Assembly (NCBI RefSeq): GCF_040802235.1
Contig: NC_133170.1
Span: 1,255,001-1,319,000 of the forward strand
Length of the DNA: 64,000 nucleotides
Direction of reading: 5' to 3'
Origin: Manis javanica
Taxonomy: Eukaryota; Chordata; Mammalia; Pholidota; Manidae
Below, piece by piece: positions 13,116 to 26,124 of the stretch; position 1 is the first letter of the stretch; each line of letters starts with the position of its first letter. The notes under the pieces were generated by a model. That model was given only the letters and a program-made list of their open reading frames with translations, made no database searches and was not told the origin of the DNA. A program made the position numbers and the translations under genes.

Positions 13116-14880
13116 TAGGAAGCATCCCACCCTCTAGAGAGTACCACCTCCTATATTTTTTATTCTGTTCCTCAAATACTCTGACTTAACAATTCTTGAC
13201 CCCATGATGATTTTCAATTCACGGACCCTACCAACTTTTCCGGCTAATCAGCCACCTGTATACTTGTGCCACTCGTCGCCTGGCTTCGATCCCATGGTTA
13301 CTCATCATAACCAGTCCCTTCATCCAACCTCAGCCTCTTGCCGGTCTGTCCCCATTGGCCTCACTGGCAAAACCGAAGCCATGCTTCAGGCCAGCTGTCC
13401 ACCTGCTTTTGCTGCCAGACTCAAGACTGTTCAGAAAGCCCTCGCTCACCTGCATGACCCCAGAGCTGAACCCAGATCTCCAGCACTTACAGGCCAGGCA
13501 CTTGCGTATGCTCAATATTTAAAGAAATAACAATACTGTTTCCTTTCTCCTGGAATAGGAAACTAACTCCCACTCCACTCACTCACTCATCGTTGCTGCC
13601 TTTATTTCACTCAACGGAAAAGTGAGTGGTTAGGAACGTCCTTACGTCCCCCTGGCAGATCTACCAGCCGGTTGGTCTGTGCGCAGCACCTCTGCCCTCT
13701 ACGCTCACAGCTGACGGCGGTGATTCTCCCACACGAGGCCAGGGCGCCTGGCTCCACGGGCACCGAGGAACCCAGAGGGGAGCTGAGGGCCTCCTCACCT
13801 AGCCTGGGACTCAGCTCCGCAGTTATTCCTCTTTCTCCTGAAATACCACTTTTTCCTCTACACTGAGTCATGCTCCTCACTCTGGGAGCTGCAAAAGCCC
13901 CGCAGAAACCAAAACAGAGCAACGGAACCTCACACAGCCCCTCTCAGGTACCGCTCATCGCCCCTCTGCCTTTACAGGAAACCTCACCAGACCTCCTCAA
14001 GTGCCCCCCTTCATCTCTGCGTCCTCGTGAGCCCATTCCAGTGAGGATTCCATCCCCATGGCTAGACTGAAACAGCAACTGTCAAGGTCCCTAGAAATCT
14101 CTGTTTTGCCAAATTTAATAGTCAATTCTCTTTTAAAAAATGTATTTCCTGCTTAAAAATTAAGGAAAAACATTACAAGAGTGTATACATGTGTTAAAAT
14201 TCATCAAGCTGTACCCTAAGATTTGTGCATTTTGCTGTATATACCCCAAATGAAAAAAAATGAAAACCTGAAATTAAAGAGAAAGGAAACAGGCGGGAGC
14301 GTCCGGTCTAGAGGACCACTGCTGCTCAGGGTGACCCGAGAGCCGGCGGCACCTGATCGGCTGGGGCCTCGCCTGCGATGGGGAATCTGAGGCCCGTTCT
14401 CGGCCTGGGCGGTCTCTCTGAGTCTCAGTGGGTTTCTCTAAAATGGGGACTAGTCAGGTCCTGGTCCTCGTCTTCCCCGACCAACCTTCCTGGAGCAGGT
14501 GGCTGATTCTCCTGCCTTCTTGGGCTGCTTTCTCCCTTGGCTCAGGGATGCCCCAGGCAACTGGTCCCTCTTACTGCCCGTAATGCCCTCCCAGCCTACT
14601 GCTAAGTCCTCTTCTGTTTCTTGACCTGTAAATGTGGAAGAAGCCAAGACAGGTGACTTACTAGTGTCCTCACCAGTGTGAGCACACACAGGTTGGACAT
14701 TTCCCCAAAATGTGATTCTTGGAGGCACTGGGTCATCACCTCCAGCTTTGGGCACCTTTGTTTGACCTTCAAGGACACAGTTAGTATGATTTTCTATGTG
14801 GGCTATGACATGGAAAAGATGGGAAAGCACTATTCAAATGATCTCACCCAATTGCCTGATTTTAAATACCATTAATATAT
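13116..14880. other. no gene recognised; possible degraded LINE text
   Basis: Frames of 60-126 codons on both strands carry no recognisable domain. A short piece at 14100-14125 (GCCAAATTTAATAGTCAATT) resembles L2 ORF sequence, so part may be degraded L2. Confidence 0.35.
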
Positions 14881-15790
14881 TGATGATTTATAAATTTGTA
14901 TCTCCAGCTACAACTCTGCCCTGAACCCCAAGTTCCTGTATCCAATACCCTAAGTAACATTTTCACTTGTATGTCTAACAGACATCCCGAACTAAAAGTA
15001 CCCAGAAGTGATCTCATAGCGTCTCATGGCACCGAGGTACAATTTAAAAAGGAGTGATCCTTGACTTCCAACCCATCAGCAAATAGAGGAGCTAAATGCC
15101 TAGCAGTCCCCAAATATGACCACTTCTCACTCCCTCTGTCGCTTCTGCTCTAGTCCACGCCACTGTTAGCCACACCTGTGGCCACTTCAGTTCCCTTCCT
15201 CTCCACCACCTAGACGCTGTAGTGACCGTTCTATGATGTAAAACGGATTATGTAACTTCCCTGCCTTTGACCTTCCACTTGTTGCTCATCACACTTAGAA
15301 GAAACCTGAAAAGTCCTCTGCATGACCTACGAGGCTGTGAATGATCTGGTTCCAGGGTCTCTCCAGCGTCTTTCCCAGCTGACTGTGCTTATCCACACTG
15401 GCCCCTTACTGGTCTCCAAAAGCACCACATGTGCCCCCAGCTCAGGCCTTGCACTTGCTGTTCCCCAGTTTCTAATCTCTTCCCTAGGTATTTCCATGCC
15501 TGTGCCCTTACTTCATTCAGATTTTCGCTCGAATATCATTGCCTCCTCAGAAAGGTTTTTGAAAATCCCACCCAAAATAACATTACTTGAGGCTCTGTCT
15601 CCTCTTTCTGCTTTATTTTCCTTACAGCAGATAATTTTACCTCCCAATTTATACTTATTTATTTTCTGTCTCCCCTGAAAGTAAGTTCTATGAGAACTGG
15701 GGTGTGCTTGTTTTGTTCACTCCTGAGTCCTTAGAACCTAGAATGACAGCAGGCATACAGGCGCTCCAGCAAATAGTCACTTGACTGGTC
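14880..15790 (+). repeat. L2 LINE, ORF2 end and 3' region, plus strand (~900 bp)
   Basis: The order matches L2: TTGTATCTCCAGCTACAACT, TGTATGTCTAACAGACATCC, GAGTGATCCTTGACTTCC, CTACGAGGCTGTGAATGATC, GGCCTTGCACTTGCTGTTCC, TTACTTCATTCAGATTTTCG, then GTAAGTTCTATGAGAACTGG. The 118-codon frame at 15322-15678 is this L2 and not a gene. Confidence 0.85.
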
Positions 15791-15963
15791 GTGGGTGAAG
15801 GAGTGCTGGGAGTGTATCTGGCAGGTTGGCCTGGGAGAACAGCCGGAGAAGACCCGAGGAGGGACGTGTCTAGGGTGCTTCTGCGGTAATTCAGGCCACA
15901 GATGGGGATCCTGGCGGGAGCAGTGTCTTGGGAACTGTCTTCAGAAGAAAACAAAACATATAA

Positions 15964-15991
15964 ATGTGTGTGTGTGCGCACGCGCATATGC
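15964..15991. repeat. alternating purine-pyrimidine tract (Z-DNA prone)
   Basis: Twenty-eight bases alternate perfectly between purine and pyrimidine: a TG run, then GCGCACGCGC, then ATATGC. Confidence 0.85.
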
Positions 15992-16879
15992 TCACACGCA
16001 AAAAAAATCCAAGGACAGTCATTCTGATGTCATCTTGTCAAAAAAAGTAGAATATGGTCCAATCAATCATTATGAAACGACGTTCAGGTTGTCAGCCAAT
16101 CATTGTATGCAGCATATATTTATTGCCAGCTATAATGCGGCACCTGTGCTGATAGGGCAATGGAAGTTCCCTCTTTGAGAAAAGAAAAACATGAAATCAG
16201 AACTATGAGTCTCACTTTAAGAAGCAAATCGATTTTAATTAAAGGCAGATGATGGAAAGACTTGACCCAAGGAGTACTCTGCTTATCCAGACACCTTCCA
16301 GTAAATGTCTGTGTAAAGGAGGCTAAGCTTGGTCACCGCAAGGTCGCTGTGCTTAGCATAAGCGCCATAGTTCTTTGTTGAGTTTCCCGCAAGTCAAGTC
16401 AAGAAAAGGAGACCTTAAAAAAAAAGGTCTATCACCATTGTCAGAGTTTGCCTTTATGAAATGTATTTATTTTTTTATGGATGTCAAGATTTGAGAAACA
16501 TAAATAGTAACAAAAAGTAATAACAAAGGCTACTGTTGGCAACAGTAACAGTTTATATTATTATTGATTACTTCAGAAGCAAAGAAATTTTGTTTAAAAA
16601 ATTATTTTCCCACCTAAAATTAAGCTTTTTATCCTCCAACACTCTAAACACTTCACAATTCCTTGTGATTTGGAACATTAATTTCATTTCTTGGTATATC
16701 TCTTTGCAACAAGTTTATATTAAATAAAAACATGTGTATCTGTTTCAAAATAAAAATGCAACTTCATTCTGCAAAGATTTAAGGGCAGGAGTGGGTGGAC
16801 TGTCTGGCTGGGCCTCATGCACATGGGGCTTACTTAGGTGGAGGGGGCAGCCATTAAATTTAAAAGAAATGATTTAATT

Positions 16880-17340
16880 ATCCTTTAAGAAAATCTTCAG
16901 AGTACTTTGAAGGTGAATAACATGGGAGTCTAAACTTGGAAGGCTGTGGGATTGGGGAATTCAGGGAAGGTTTCTTGAGGAAGAGGCACTCAAGCTGGGA
17001 CCACAAAGACAAGTGGACATTTTCGTGGTGGGGTTAGGATGGAGGACAAGCATCCTGGCACAGGGAATGGCATGTGCAAAGGCTCAGAGTGGGAAGGAAC
17101 AGAAGTGAGGCAAACAGAGAGCCAGAGCAGGAGTGCAGGGGAACCTGAGACGGGACGGGCAGGAGTGCCAGGGTCGGGCATGCAGGGCTTTGAAAGGCAT
17201 GTTAATGATTTTAGATGCTAATCTATTCCAAGAAGGGAGAAGAACAGGAGGAAAATCAGGGAAGGGTTTTAAGCAGGGGAGTCATATGACTAGATTTATA
17301 CCTTATAAAAAAGATTAATCTGGCTGTTGGTGAAAAAGTA
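16880..17340 (-). repeat. L2 LINE 3' region, minus strand
   Basis: Motifs appear in reverse-complement L2 order: GGGAAGGTTTCTTGAGGAAG, GGGAATGGCATGTGCAAAGG, GCATGCAGGGCTTTGAAAGG, GAAGGGTTTTAAGCAGGGGA, then ATTAATCTGGCTGTTGGTG. Overlapping small plus-strand frames here are spurious. Confidence 0.8.
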
Positions 17341-17689
17341 TTTCCATTTTTGGTAACATTGCAAAACTAAAATTTAAAATAGTGGCATAGGACTATTAAA
17401 AATTACAGGGTCAAATATGACATATTTATTTTAAATATGTACTTGGGTTTCAGTTTCAAGACCTCAATTTGAACCTCCCCAAGGCCTCACTGTGGCAGGG
17501 CTGGAGAAGCTGGAAGCAGCAGCCACAAAGTACCTCCAGAGCGGTACACACGAGAGCACGTCACAGCGGATCCCTACAAGACGTAAGACCGCCAGAAATG
17601 GCGTCACGATCCAGAACCACAGGACGCAGGGGGCATATTAACGGACAGATACCTGATGGCATAAGACAGCAGGCGAAGGACTGAGGATC

Positions 17690-18205
17690 TGCAGGTAAGA
17701 TCACTGATAGAACCTATAAAGTACGTATGCTTAAACTTTTTAGAAATATGGAAAGGGAATTAAAATATGAGAAAAGATCAATGTATTGTCAAAAATGGCT
17801 AGGAAGATTTAAAACAGAACTAGTAGAACATCTAAAATTGAGATTGAAAATGTACAAAATGAACAAAAGAGCAGCAGACTCTGAGACACTGAGAAGTGAC
17901 TGGCGGTTCCTTCGGGGCAGGGGCTGGAGTGGGTGGGTGGGCGGGCGGGAGGGGGAAGGCGACAGAGGGGCACAAAGATCTCAGTCATGATACATGTGGG
18001 TCACAGGGATTGATGTGTGGCGTGGAGCACACCGCCGGTGGGTCTGCAACACCTTCCTGTGCTGGCAGACAGTGACCGCAGGACTTGGGGTGAGGATTTA
18101 ATAATGCGGGGAATGGGTGAACCGCAGTATTATATACTTCAAACCAATATAATATTGTATATCAACTATACTTGCATAAAAAAAAGAAAAAAATTGACAA
18201 CGTAA
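17690..18205 (+). repeat. LINE-1 plus-strand fragments ending in an L1 3' end and A-tail
   Basis: The first half resembles the region before or at L1 ORF1 (GATTTAAAACAGAACTAGTA). The second half is a typical laurasiatherian-type L1 3' end (GGGTGAACCGCAGTATTATA, then CCAATATAATATTGTATATC, then an A-rich tail at 18178-18195). It appears to be a much deleted copy. Confidence 0.65.
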
Positions 18206-18625
18206 TCTTTTAAGTAAAAATTCCACTAATTCAAATTAAGTAGCAAAGTAAACAGCTGAAGAGAGAAATGGTGTTTGGAATACATATACAAAGGAGTTAC
18301 CCAGAAGACTAATGTGATAAAAGAGGAAAAAGTAAAGAAAATGAAAAGTGGAGCAAAAAAATGTCTAGAATAGGATTTTAGAAGAGAGAACCTATAGCAA
18401 TATTAGACAAAACAATTTCAAGATGAAACATTATGAGACAGAAGATAAAAATTAAACATGTATACATGAAATGCAAAGAGAAGTAAGTATCTAACATAAT
18501 GGGAGATTTTAATAAATCTTAGTAATCGAAAATTCAAACAGGTAAATAACTTGCAAGGCTATGAAAGATTTATATAACAGCTTGGCATAATGAATACATA
18601 TAGACCCCAGCAGCTGAAAAGAGGT
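18206..18625 (+). repeat. older LINE-1-like A-rich fragment
   Basis: A-rich text with CATAATGGGAGATTTTAATA and GGCATAATGAATACATATAGACC follows the plus-strand order of L1 ORF2 ('aataatgggagactttaaca'). Confidence 0.5.
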
Positions 18626-18626
18626 T

Positions 18627-18648
18627 ACACACACACACACACACACAC
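18627..18648. repeat. (AC)n microsatellite
   Basis: Eleven uninterrupted AC units. Confidence 0.95.
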
Positions 18649-18649
18649 T

Positions 18650-21600
18650 TTCTGTCAGCCAGCCAGAGGGGATATGCCCGTGGCTAACCCTTCATGCATT
18701 ATTATTTATACTGACCTTTCTGGTAAGATAAAACAATTCACATCTTGGCTAAAATAAAAGGCAGCCTGGGTATTTAAGATGGACATAGAAAACTGTTGGT
18801 AATTATTCCTTTAATCAGGTCTGGTTCTGGAGACACTCCAGTCCCTTCTTAAATACTCTTTATATTTATTTGTGTCATGGCTATAGGATGTCTGATGTCC
18901 AGAGCCTTAAATACTTCTGTGCAAACACTGCCCTTAAATCATTCCAGACAAACATGGGATAAAATCGCACCAACTGATGCTCAATCTAATGACCCCACCT
19001 CTGCAGATCACATCGTTAAGGAGAGCTGACAACTGTGGTGAGACCTGGAAAAATCCTTGACTGTCTCTGGCTCTGGGTCAATGGAAAACAAAAGGGAGAA
19101 CTGAGAATTCTTTAAGTTTCCGCAAGCTTTTTCTACAAAGGACTGTTATGTAGCCATGGTAACGAGTAGCCGCCCGAATTGGTTGCAAACCGTTTGTAGA
19201 TAACTCCCCTCCGTGAGCCCACTTGTTCAAGTCAACCAGTTTCAGCAATGTGCTTCTGAAAGTGGGCTGCCCAGGGACACATTCACTCCAAAAACGTGAC
19301 TTACCTGAAGGGTAAAAAAATCAGCCCCCACCATGCACACCGCAGCAGCAGATGAGGTAGCCACCCACGCCTTCTCAGGCGCCAGCTCACAACGTCCTGT
19401 CTCCCACTGGCTCAGCCATCTGACCGCCATCTTTGTTCCCTCCATTGGCCTCAGACATGCACAGATAGAAATCCTTAGATTCACCTGGTGAGCATGCAGG
19501 GGTAGCCAGCAAAGCCTGCCCTGGCTGAACACTGGACAGTCTCTGATAAGAAACCCCTTCCTGGTAAACAGGATGGCCTCGGACACTGTGCCTGCCTTGC
19601 AAGGGGGCACTTGTGCCATCGTCTGAAGGGCACATGTGTGCTCACACCTGATGGGTCTGCTGACGTATCATCATTAAACCACACAAGGACACGACTGGCC
19701 TGAGTGACCCGACCCCTGTCTAGGGGACTTGGCAAATCAATGGCTCTGATTGTGGGCGCTTGTGTACGCAGCTGACACTTACTTGGGGAATCATCTGAAG
19801 CTGTGTCTTGTCTTGCCTGCGCCTCTGTGGCTGCGGAGCTCTCTCTCTCCAGCGCAGCTAGACAGCCGCCAGAGAAGCCATGTCCATGCTAGTGAAAACC
19901 CTGCTGACCGCCCAGGGCACACCACCAAAGAGGCGGCCTGTCACAAGGCGCGGAGAGCTGGAGGCGGTGGTCAGGGGCATGACCACCAGCGGGCCAGAGA
20001 ACCGGACCCAGGCAATTGAAGGCCCTACACCCCCTTCCCGTGCTTGGAATGTATGTTCCTCACGCCGCTCCCCCAGAGGCAGCTATACTTAGGGACACAG
20101 CCTTCTGCAGCCGAGGCCATCTGGTTGGCACAACGGCCTGAACCCGGGTCAGGCTTCCATGTAAACATGGGAGATCTGGCAGGCAAGGGCAGACGTCCAT
20201 TCACCCTGCAGCCCGGCATGCACGTTCTCTCTTGCCCGTCGAGCCTGCCGCCAGCCCACCCAGAGCGGCCCGCCTCTTCCTTTGCTCTCCATGCCCCCCA
20301 TGTGTGGGGCTGGTTTCAGATTTCACCCCAGAAGCTGTCAAGGTTGCCGACCAACAGGTGTTCAGGCTGAAGGAAGAAAGTATGGCCAGAGCACAGGGCT
20401 GGATTGGGGCTGGGGCTGATCGGTAGGCGGACTGGGGGAGGGAGTGAAAGGTAAGTGTGACCTGGGAAAAGGGAAAGAATGACGAATGCCACGTGAGGAT
20501 CACACGACACAGTGTCCACGGCTGGTGGTCCGGCCTGCTCGCCTCACTAGCTGTGCGATATTACTCTAGTTTCAAATAAATCGAAGCTGTGAGACCCAAC
20601 AGAGCACTGGAGGAGCAGAAATAAACCTGAAGGATCGATTTTTATTTGCCTAAAACACTTATTATATTTGACATGAGGCACATTCTCACCAGAGAAATGA
20701 CACTTTCAAACAAGGGAAATGACACAACCACATTTGGGTCAGAGAGCCTGGATTTGGGGCCTGAGAGCTGAGCTTCACAGGGATTAATTTCTCCGTGTGT
20801 ACTTCACAATTCCGGCAGTAAACAGAGAAATCTTATTGTTCATCTGAAGGAACTATTTCGGTGTAAAAACTGGGAAGTATGAGAAACTTCATAATGCAAG
20901 GCACATCCTCCCTTTTATCCCAAGCAGTCATTCAGGGCAAACCAGAAAACGCTGTGGGATCTCAGCGTGAATGAGGGACTGTGATTCCGGGGCTCGGAGA
21001 CCCAGGAGGAGGGGCCGCTGCTCAGCCGCGTGCAGAGGGATCTAGAATCTTTCCGTGGTCTCGCGTTTCGCTTTGGGCCAGGCAGCACAAGTGGGAAAGT
21101 GGCTAGTGATGCCAAAGAAACTCAATGGCCTGGAGAGAAACTGGGAAGTTTCCCAGCTGCAGAAGAAAGTCAGTAGAACAGAGCTTGAAGGTGGAATGCA
21201 GGGCACGGAGACGAACAATGCCTGAGCAGGGCAAAACGATACCCAACGCCAGCAGGGTCGGCCAGAGCAGAGGCATGCGCCGGGTAAGCAGGACAATGAG
21301 AGCGCCAGGCCTGCCGGATCAGAACTGGAAACCTGCTTGTAAGTGTTTTTCAGAGGTGAGCCAGATACTTCAAAGTTATTTCAAAGACCCAAGAATATTG
21401 GTGATGGGGAGGAATGGAGGGAATGGGAGAATGTACAAGGAAGTGTGGAAGTGTACAGAACTCCCACCTGTGTTCTATACAATTGATTACTGTATAGAGG
21501 GATGATAATGGAAATCCCTACAGTACTCTTTACACATTCGTGTACTTCTTTTTAAAGTATTTTTCCCCTAACTCAAGAATTAGGATGTAACCTCCCAAGG

Positions 21601-22520
21601 CTCTGGGTCATGAGTGGTGTTGGACTGTGAGAGAATCTACATAGTTAGCACCTACTGGGAAATATTTGTTTCCCCCTGAGTAACCTCATGTCGGCTAGGT
21701 CTCCAGTGGGTTCTGAAAAAGGTGACAGTGACACCCCTGAATATTCTTCTTTTGGTTGAGAATAGGATGAAGCTCCTTAAAATCACTTCTTTTTAAAGAT
21801 GTCTGACTGTTGGAGCAGCTGCTCGGAGACTGCCAGCGAGGTGAGCAATTCACCCTGTAGCTCACCATCCAGGGTCCCTATTACTGAGAAATGAGGGGGC
21901 TTCTCTCCTCCAAGCGTGGAGACCGTCCTGCCCAAGGGGAAGGAGATCGTGGAGGAACAGGGACAGGCTTCTGCAGACGCCATGACAGAAGCCCAGTTCT
22001 TAGGGGGACTCTTGTAAGCATGTGTGTTGAAACTAAAAAAGACTTATCTGTCTTGTATTTATTTATTACTTACGGGATTTGAGGAGGTGTACTAAATGGA
22101 CACACGTACAATAGAGCCATCAAAATAAACACGGAAGACCTAAGGTGAACCAAGGAGAGGAGAGAGAAATGCAAGCTAAGAGAGCTACTGCGCCTACATT
22201 AGGAAAGCAGCTCACCTTGGCATTCAAAGCACATCAGGAAACGCGAGGCAGTGTAGAGTCCCTACGATCTGATAAAACCAAGTGCACTGACTCCTTAGGC
22301 GACACAAGGCTTCCTCACATACTGAATTCACGGACACGTTCCACGTATCTCGCAGTCTCTTGCTTTCCCTCGTCACCACTGCCACAAAGCAGACCCAGCC
22401 CGCCCGGCTCTCTCACCGGGGGCACTTCAAAAGACGCCACCAGTCTTCTCGCTATGCCACCAGAGCCTCCACACCGGGGGGCGTGCCTTATTAAAATGCA
22501 AATATGAGATCACATCTCAT
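18650..22520. other. intergenic DNA, no gene recognised
   Basis: Several overlapping frames of 60-126 codons occur on both strands (19242-20519, 20915-21505, 21783-22507). They show no domain, no codon bias and no splice-linked continuity, and look like chance frames in GC-rich spacer or old LTR-like DNA. Confidence 0.35.
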
Positions 22521-22524
22521 TGGT

Positions 22525-22690
22525 CTGCTTTTTAATTGACATATAATTGACACAGAGCATTGTATTCATTTTAGGTGTACAGCGTAATGATTTGATATCT
22601 GAATATTGCAAACGGATGACCACGGTGAGTTCGGTGAACAGCCATCACACAGTTTCAGTTTGTTTCCCTCGTGCACATCCCTTTGCCTGA
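22525..22690 (-). repeat. LINE-1 3' end, minus strand
   Basis: TTTTTAATTGACATATAATT, then TTTTAGGTGTACAGCGTAAT, GATTTGATATCTGAATATTG and GAACAGCCATCACACAG match the antisense L1 3' UTR. Confidence 0.8.
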
Positions 22691-23854
22691 AGATCAAAGC
22701 CCACAACTCCGAGGGCTGCACACCAGCGCCTCAGGGCCCCAGCGCAGCACAGCACAGGTCTAGGCATTCGCTCTGCTTGTAAGGCTCCCCCTCCTTACCT
22801 CCCTGCCAGTTCCCCCCACGTCTTCTTCAATAGCTAACCTCCATTGCTTTACACCTGTCTACCCCAGAAGTTTTACCTATCCAGCCCTGAAGGAATTTGA
22901 GTTTGCAAGGAAGCTCTTTGTTTTTGGACCAGATATCAGCAAAGTGGTTCTTTAAGGAATGAAACAGGGCAGAAAAGGGGCCTGAGCCTACTGGGCATTC
23001 TCAACCATCAGGTTCTTTTTCATAAGCATCAGTAGCTTCTAACAGCTAAGCAAGCAGGTTAAGGCAGGCATAGCCCTCCCCGTAGCCCCATGGCCAGGTG
23101 TGAAGGCAAGCACAGGCCGGATTCCATGACACGCTTAAACATCTATGCACCAACCCCACAGAAACGGACAGATGTGCTCTGTGAGCTCCATGGTGTCCAC
23201 CTCTCAGCCCTTTCAAATTCATGGCCTGCATGGAAATTCACCTGGAATGTGATGGCAGCAGACCGGGGTGCTGCTAACACCAACACTGGGGGTCAGGCGG
23301 TGAGTCCTCCAAGGCAGCGACCGAACCCAAGACTGACTCAGAATCAGGCTCCATGGAGGGTATGGGCTTGCAGGGAAGGTGGGAGTGCCATCCCCCACAG
23401 CCTGCCGGGGGGGCTGGGACCGGTGCTGCACCCGCTCGGCCAGCTGGACAAAGAACCTACTGAGCAAGCAGCAGCTTCACCCGGGTCTGCCATCCCTCTC
23501 TGAAGCCTCTCCTTTGTCTTCCAGGACACCCTTCTCTCTTGGTCTCTGTCTTCAAATCTAGACTAAGGGGGTTCAGTCCCTTTCCCTGCTGCTTTCTTCC
23601 ATCCATCCCCTTACCATGGGTATCCCCCCAAATTCGTCTCTTTTGTCTTTCTCTGTTCACTACGTTATCCTCCCTGGAAGACTTCCTAGACAACCAGAGC
23701 ATCTACCTCCGTCTATTTGTTCATGCCTCCATGAAAAACCTGTTCCGCGTCTTGCAAGTCGCCACCCTGAGAGTGGATGTCTGTACTACTGCCACTGAAT
23801 CAGAAAACCGGGAGTGATCCCACGTTCTTTCCTTACCCCGACCAACAACTGATA

Positions 23855-23955
23855 CATCAGGCTGGATAAGTGTTTGCTGTGGGAGCTGTCCTGTGCAGTG
23901 GAGGGTGCTGAATATCCCCTGGGGAGGGGGGATCACCCCCGGTTGAGAAGCACAT
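23855..23955 (+). repeat. MER20 DNA transposon, 3' half
   Basis: TTGCTGTGGGAGCTGTCCTG, then GAGGGTGCTGAATATCCCC, then ATCACCCCCGGTTGAGAAGC match MER20 up to its terminal inverted repeat. The middle is deleted. Confidence 0.75.
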
Positions 23956-23973
23956 GGCCCAGTCCTATAGATT

Positions 23974-24090
23974 CCACTACATTATTTATCTCCTCACTAC
24001 AATATTTATACATATAGTACAATACATATAGTACACTATATATATAGTACAATATAGTGTACTATAAACCACTACAGTATTTATCTCCTC
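23974..24090 (+). repeat. local imperfect repeat array (CACTACANTATTTAT units around a TATAGTAC-rich core)
   Basis: CCACTACATTATTTATCTCC at 23974 recurs with one change at 24069, and a third partial unit lies at 23996. Between them are repeated ATATAGTACAATA blocks. Confidence 0.7.
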
Positions 24091-24344
24091 CATTCTATTT
24101 TCTTGCTATTAATTTTATTAAATTCCACATCATTTTATGTCTGGCTTTCTCCACCTGACTCCCACCTGACTGTGGAACGCTGGCTGACCCAGAGTTATTC
24201 CTGACTCAAACCTTTATTGCTACCTTCCTTTAAAGAAAAGCAGAACACCTGCTTTTCAGCCTCCCTGAGTAGCCAGGTGACACTGCTTAGCATGGCAAAT
24301 TAGGTTTGCAAAGAGGTAACAGCCAAACTTAGAGTGTCCAAGGC

Positions 24345-24530
24345 TTTGGGATCACCTGGCTTGGATGGCATCTCAGACTCATCACTGGTTAAATGTGCAG
24401 CTGTAGGAAAGTTACTGAGGTTCTCTGCACCCCATTGGTCACACTGACCTTATAGGGTCACTGTGGAGATAAAGTGTTTAGTACACCTGGCTGGATGTAA
24501 ACCCTGGTAAAACAGTGGCTATCACACAGG
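24345..24530 (+). repeat. MIR SINE
   Basis: GGTTAAATGTGCAGCTGTAGG, then AAAGTTACTGAGGTTCTCTG and TAGGGTCACTGTGGAGATAA, follow the MIR body and tail. Confidence 0.7.
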
Positions 24531-24539
24531 AATGGCAGT

Positions 24540-25600
24540 GACGAGGTAATCTCTTTTCCTTGCTAATCAAAAGGCCACTACGTCGCACCTTACTCCACCA
24601 TGCTTGCCTTTGAAGACTCAGATTAGCAGGCTTCCTCGAAGTTTTCTCACAATTTCCTTCTAAACTACAGGCCCTTTCTTAGATATTACTTGTTTTTCTC
24701 CTTCACATGACAAAGATCAGATGTTCTTTTGTCTGTTCCCAGGACCGCCACCACGCATGCTTGATAAATGAGAGGCTTAGTATAGGTTTGTTGATTGAGT
24801 CAACAAATGAATGAATATTAGTAAGGTACACCAGCCTTGCAAACAATTTCAATTCCTCTTAGTGGCAGGGGATGAGGGGAAGTGGGTCTTTAAAAAGCTT
24901 CAGACAAATCTACCAGGTGAAGTTTTAAAAGAAATTTTACTTCGCTAGCCTAGCACCTCTGGCCAGCTTTTAAGTAAACTGAAGCCAGGGAACAAATTAT
25001 TCAAAGGGTAAAGAGGAAAACTATACACAGGACCCCAACCTTTGCGGACATCCTTTAAAAACCTTATTCTAAACAAATTCATCTAGACTCTCACAGAGAG
25101 CGGCCCTGCAAAGCGCGGACAGAGGAATCGCAGCTTTGACACTCCGGCGATACAGGCGCTTCCCAAAGCAAAGAGCCTCACAGCTGTGCTTCAAGGAAGT
25201 GTTGCTGAGACGCGGACACGCTTTGTTCACCTGTCCAGTCTCTATTTAGCAGGCTGTTAATAAATTGAAGAATACCCACATTTCTAGGGGAAAATGAACA
25301 ACAGTGACCCTAGCTGGTGTTATTTTGGTCTCTCTGTGATGGAGAACCGACCACATGTGGCTGGAGCCCAGGTGGCGGCCTTTCTCCCTGGATTTTGGAC
25401 CCAACCACCTGTCCTGCTCCAGACAAACTCCCCTTCCCTAGATCAGAATTTATTACATCATCTCTTCTGGATGATCCCTCAATCAAATCTCATTAAAAAG
25501 GGATGAGAAATGAATTATTGGAAACACGTTTCTTAAAAGGACTCCCAGGAAAACCCCTTTCCTTTCCCCTTAAAAAAACAAAAACCCAGGGGCCACAGAA
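24540..25600. other. DBX2 upstream flank, no gene seen
   Basis: AT-rich sequence with an L2-like end near 24780 (AACAAATGAATGAATATT) and no coding frame of note. It probably includes distal promoter DNA of DBX2. Confidence 0.35.
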
Positions 25601-25758
25601 TACGCGCACAACTCACTCTTTAAAAGGTAACGTCCATCCGCACGGCCACAGGCGTCTCCGTGGCACGCGAGTTTCTGCTTTTTTCCTGCAGGCCTTCGGC
25701 GACTCCCGCGCTGCCCGGACGCCCGCAGGGGCACCAGCCCGGGAGGCAGGCTCGCGGC

Positions 25759-25767
25759 GGGGCGGGG
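25759..25767 (+). promoter_or_regulatory. GC box (Sp1-type), DBX2 promoter region
   Basis: The sequence GGGGCGGGG is a consensus Sp1/KLF site, about 360 bases before the DBX2 start codon inside the CpG island. Such sites are frequent by chance in CpG islands, so the role is inferred. Confidence 0.4.
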
Positions 25768-25945
25768 TCCGGGGCGCGCAGTCCCAGGCCGGGCGCGCCG
25801 GGCGCGGGGCTGGGGTCCGCGGCGCTGGGAGGGACGGGCCTCGTCCCGCCGCCAGGCCCACCCCCTCCCGCGGCGCGGCCCCCGCCCCGCCTCGCCCGCC
25901 CCCCGGGCCGCGCGCGCTGTTGGCCGCTGTCCCCTCGTGGGCCGG

Positions 25946-25953
25946 TGACGTGA
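25946..25953 (+). promoter_or_regulatory. CRE-like site TGACGTGA upstream of DBX2
   Basis: TGACGTGA differs from the palindromic cAMP response element TGACGTCA at one position and lies about 170 bases before the ATG, a plausible promoter-proximal place. The last TGA of this site is also the in-frame stop that bounds the DBX2 reading frame upstream. Confidence 0.35.
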
Positions 25954-26124
25954 GCGGCCGGCCGGACGCACCTTCCAGACGCCCCGGGCGCCCCGTGCCA
26001 TCCGGTCTGCAGAGGGGCCCGGGGCCCGGCGCGCTCGGAGCCCCCGCCGCGTCCAGAGGCGCGCACAGCCTCACCGCCCTCGCCCCGCCCGGAGCCTCGC
26101 CGGCGCGGGTCCCGCGGCCCCGCC

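Noticed and set aside
15322..15678. 118-codon plus-strand frame
   Set aside because: It is the 3' region of an L2 LINE.
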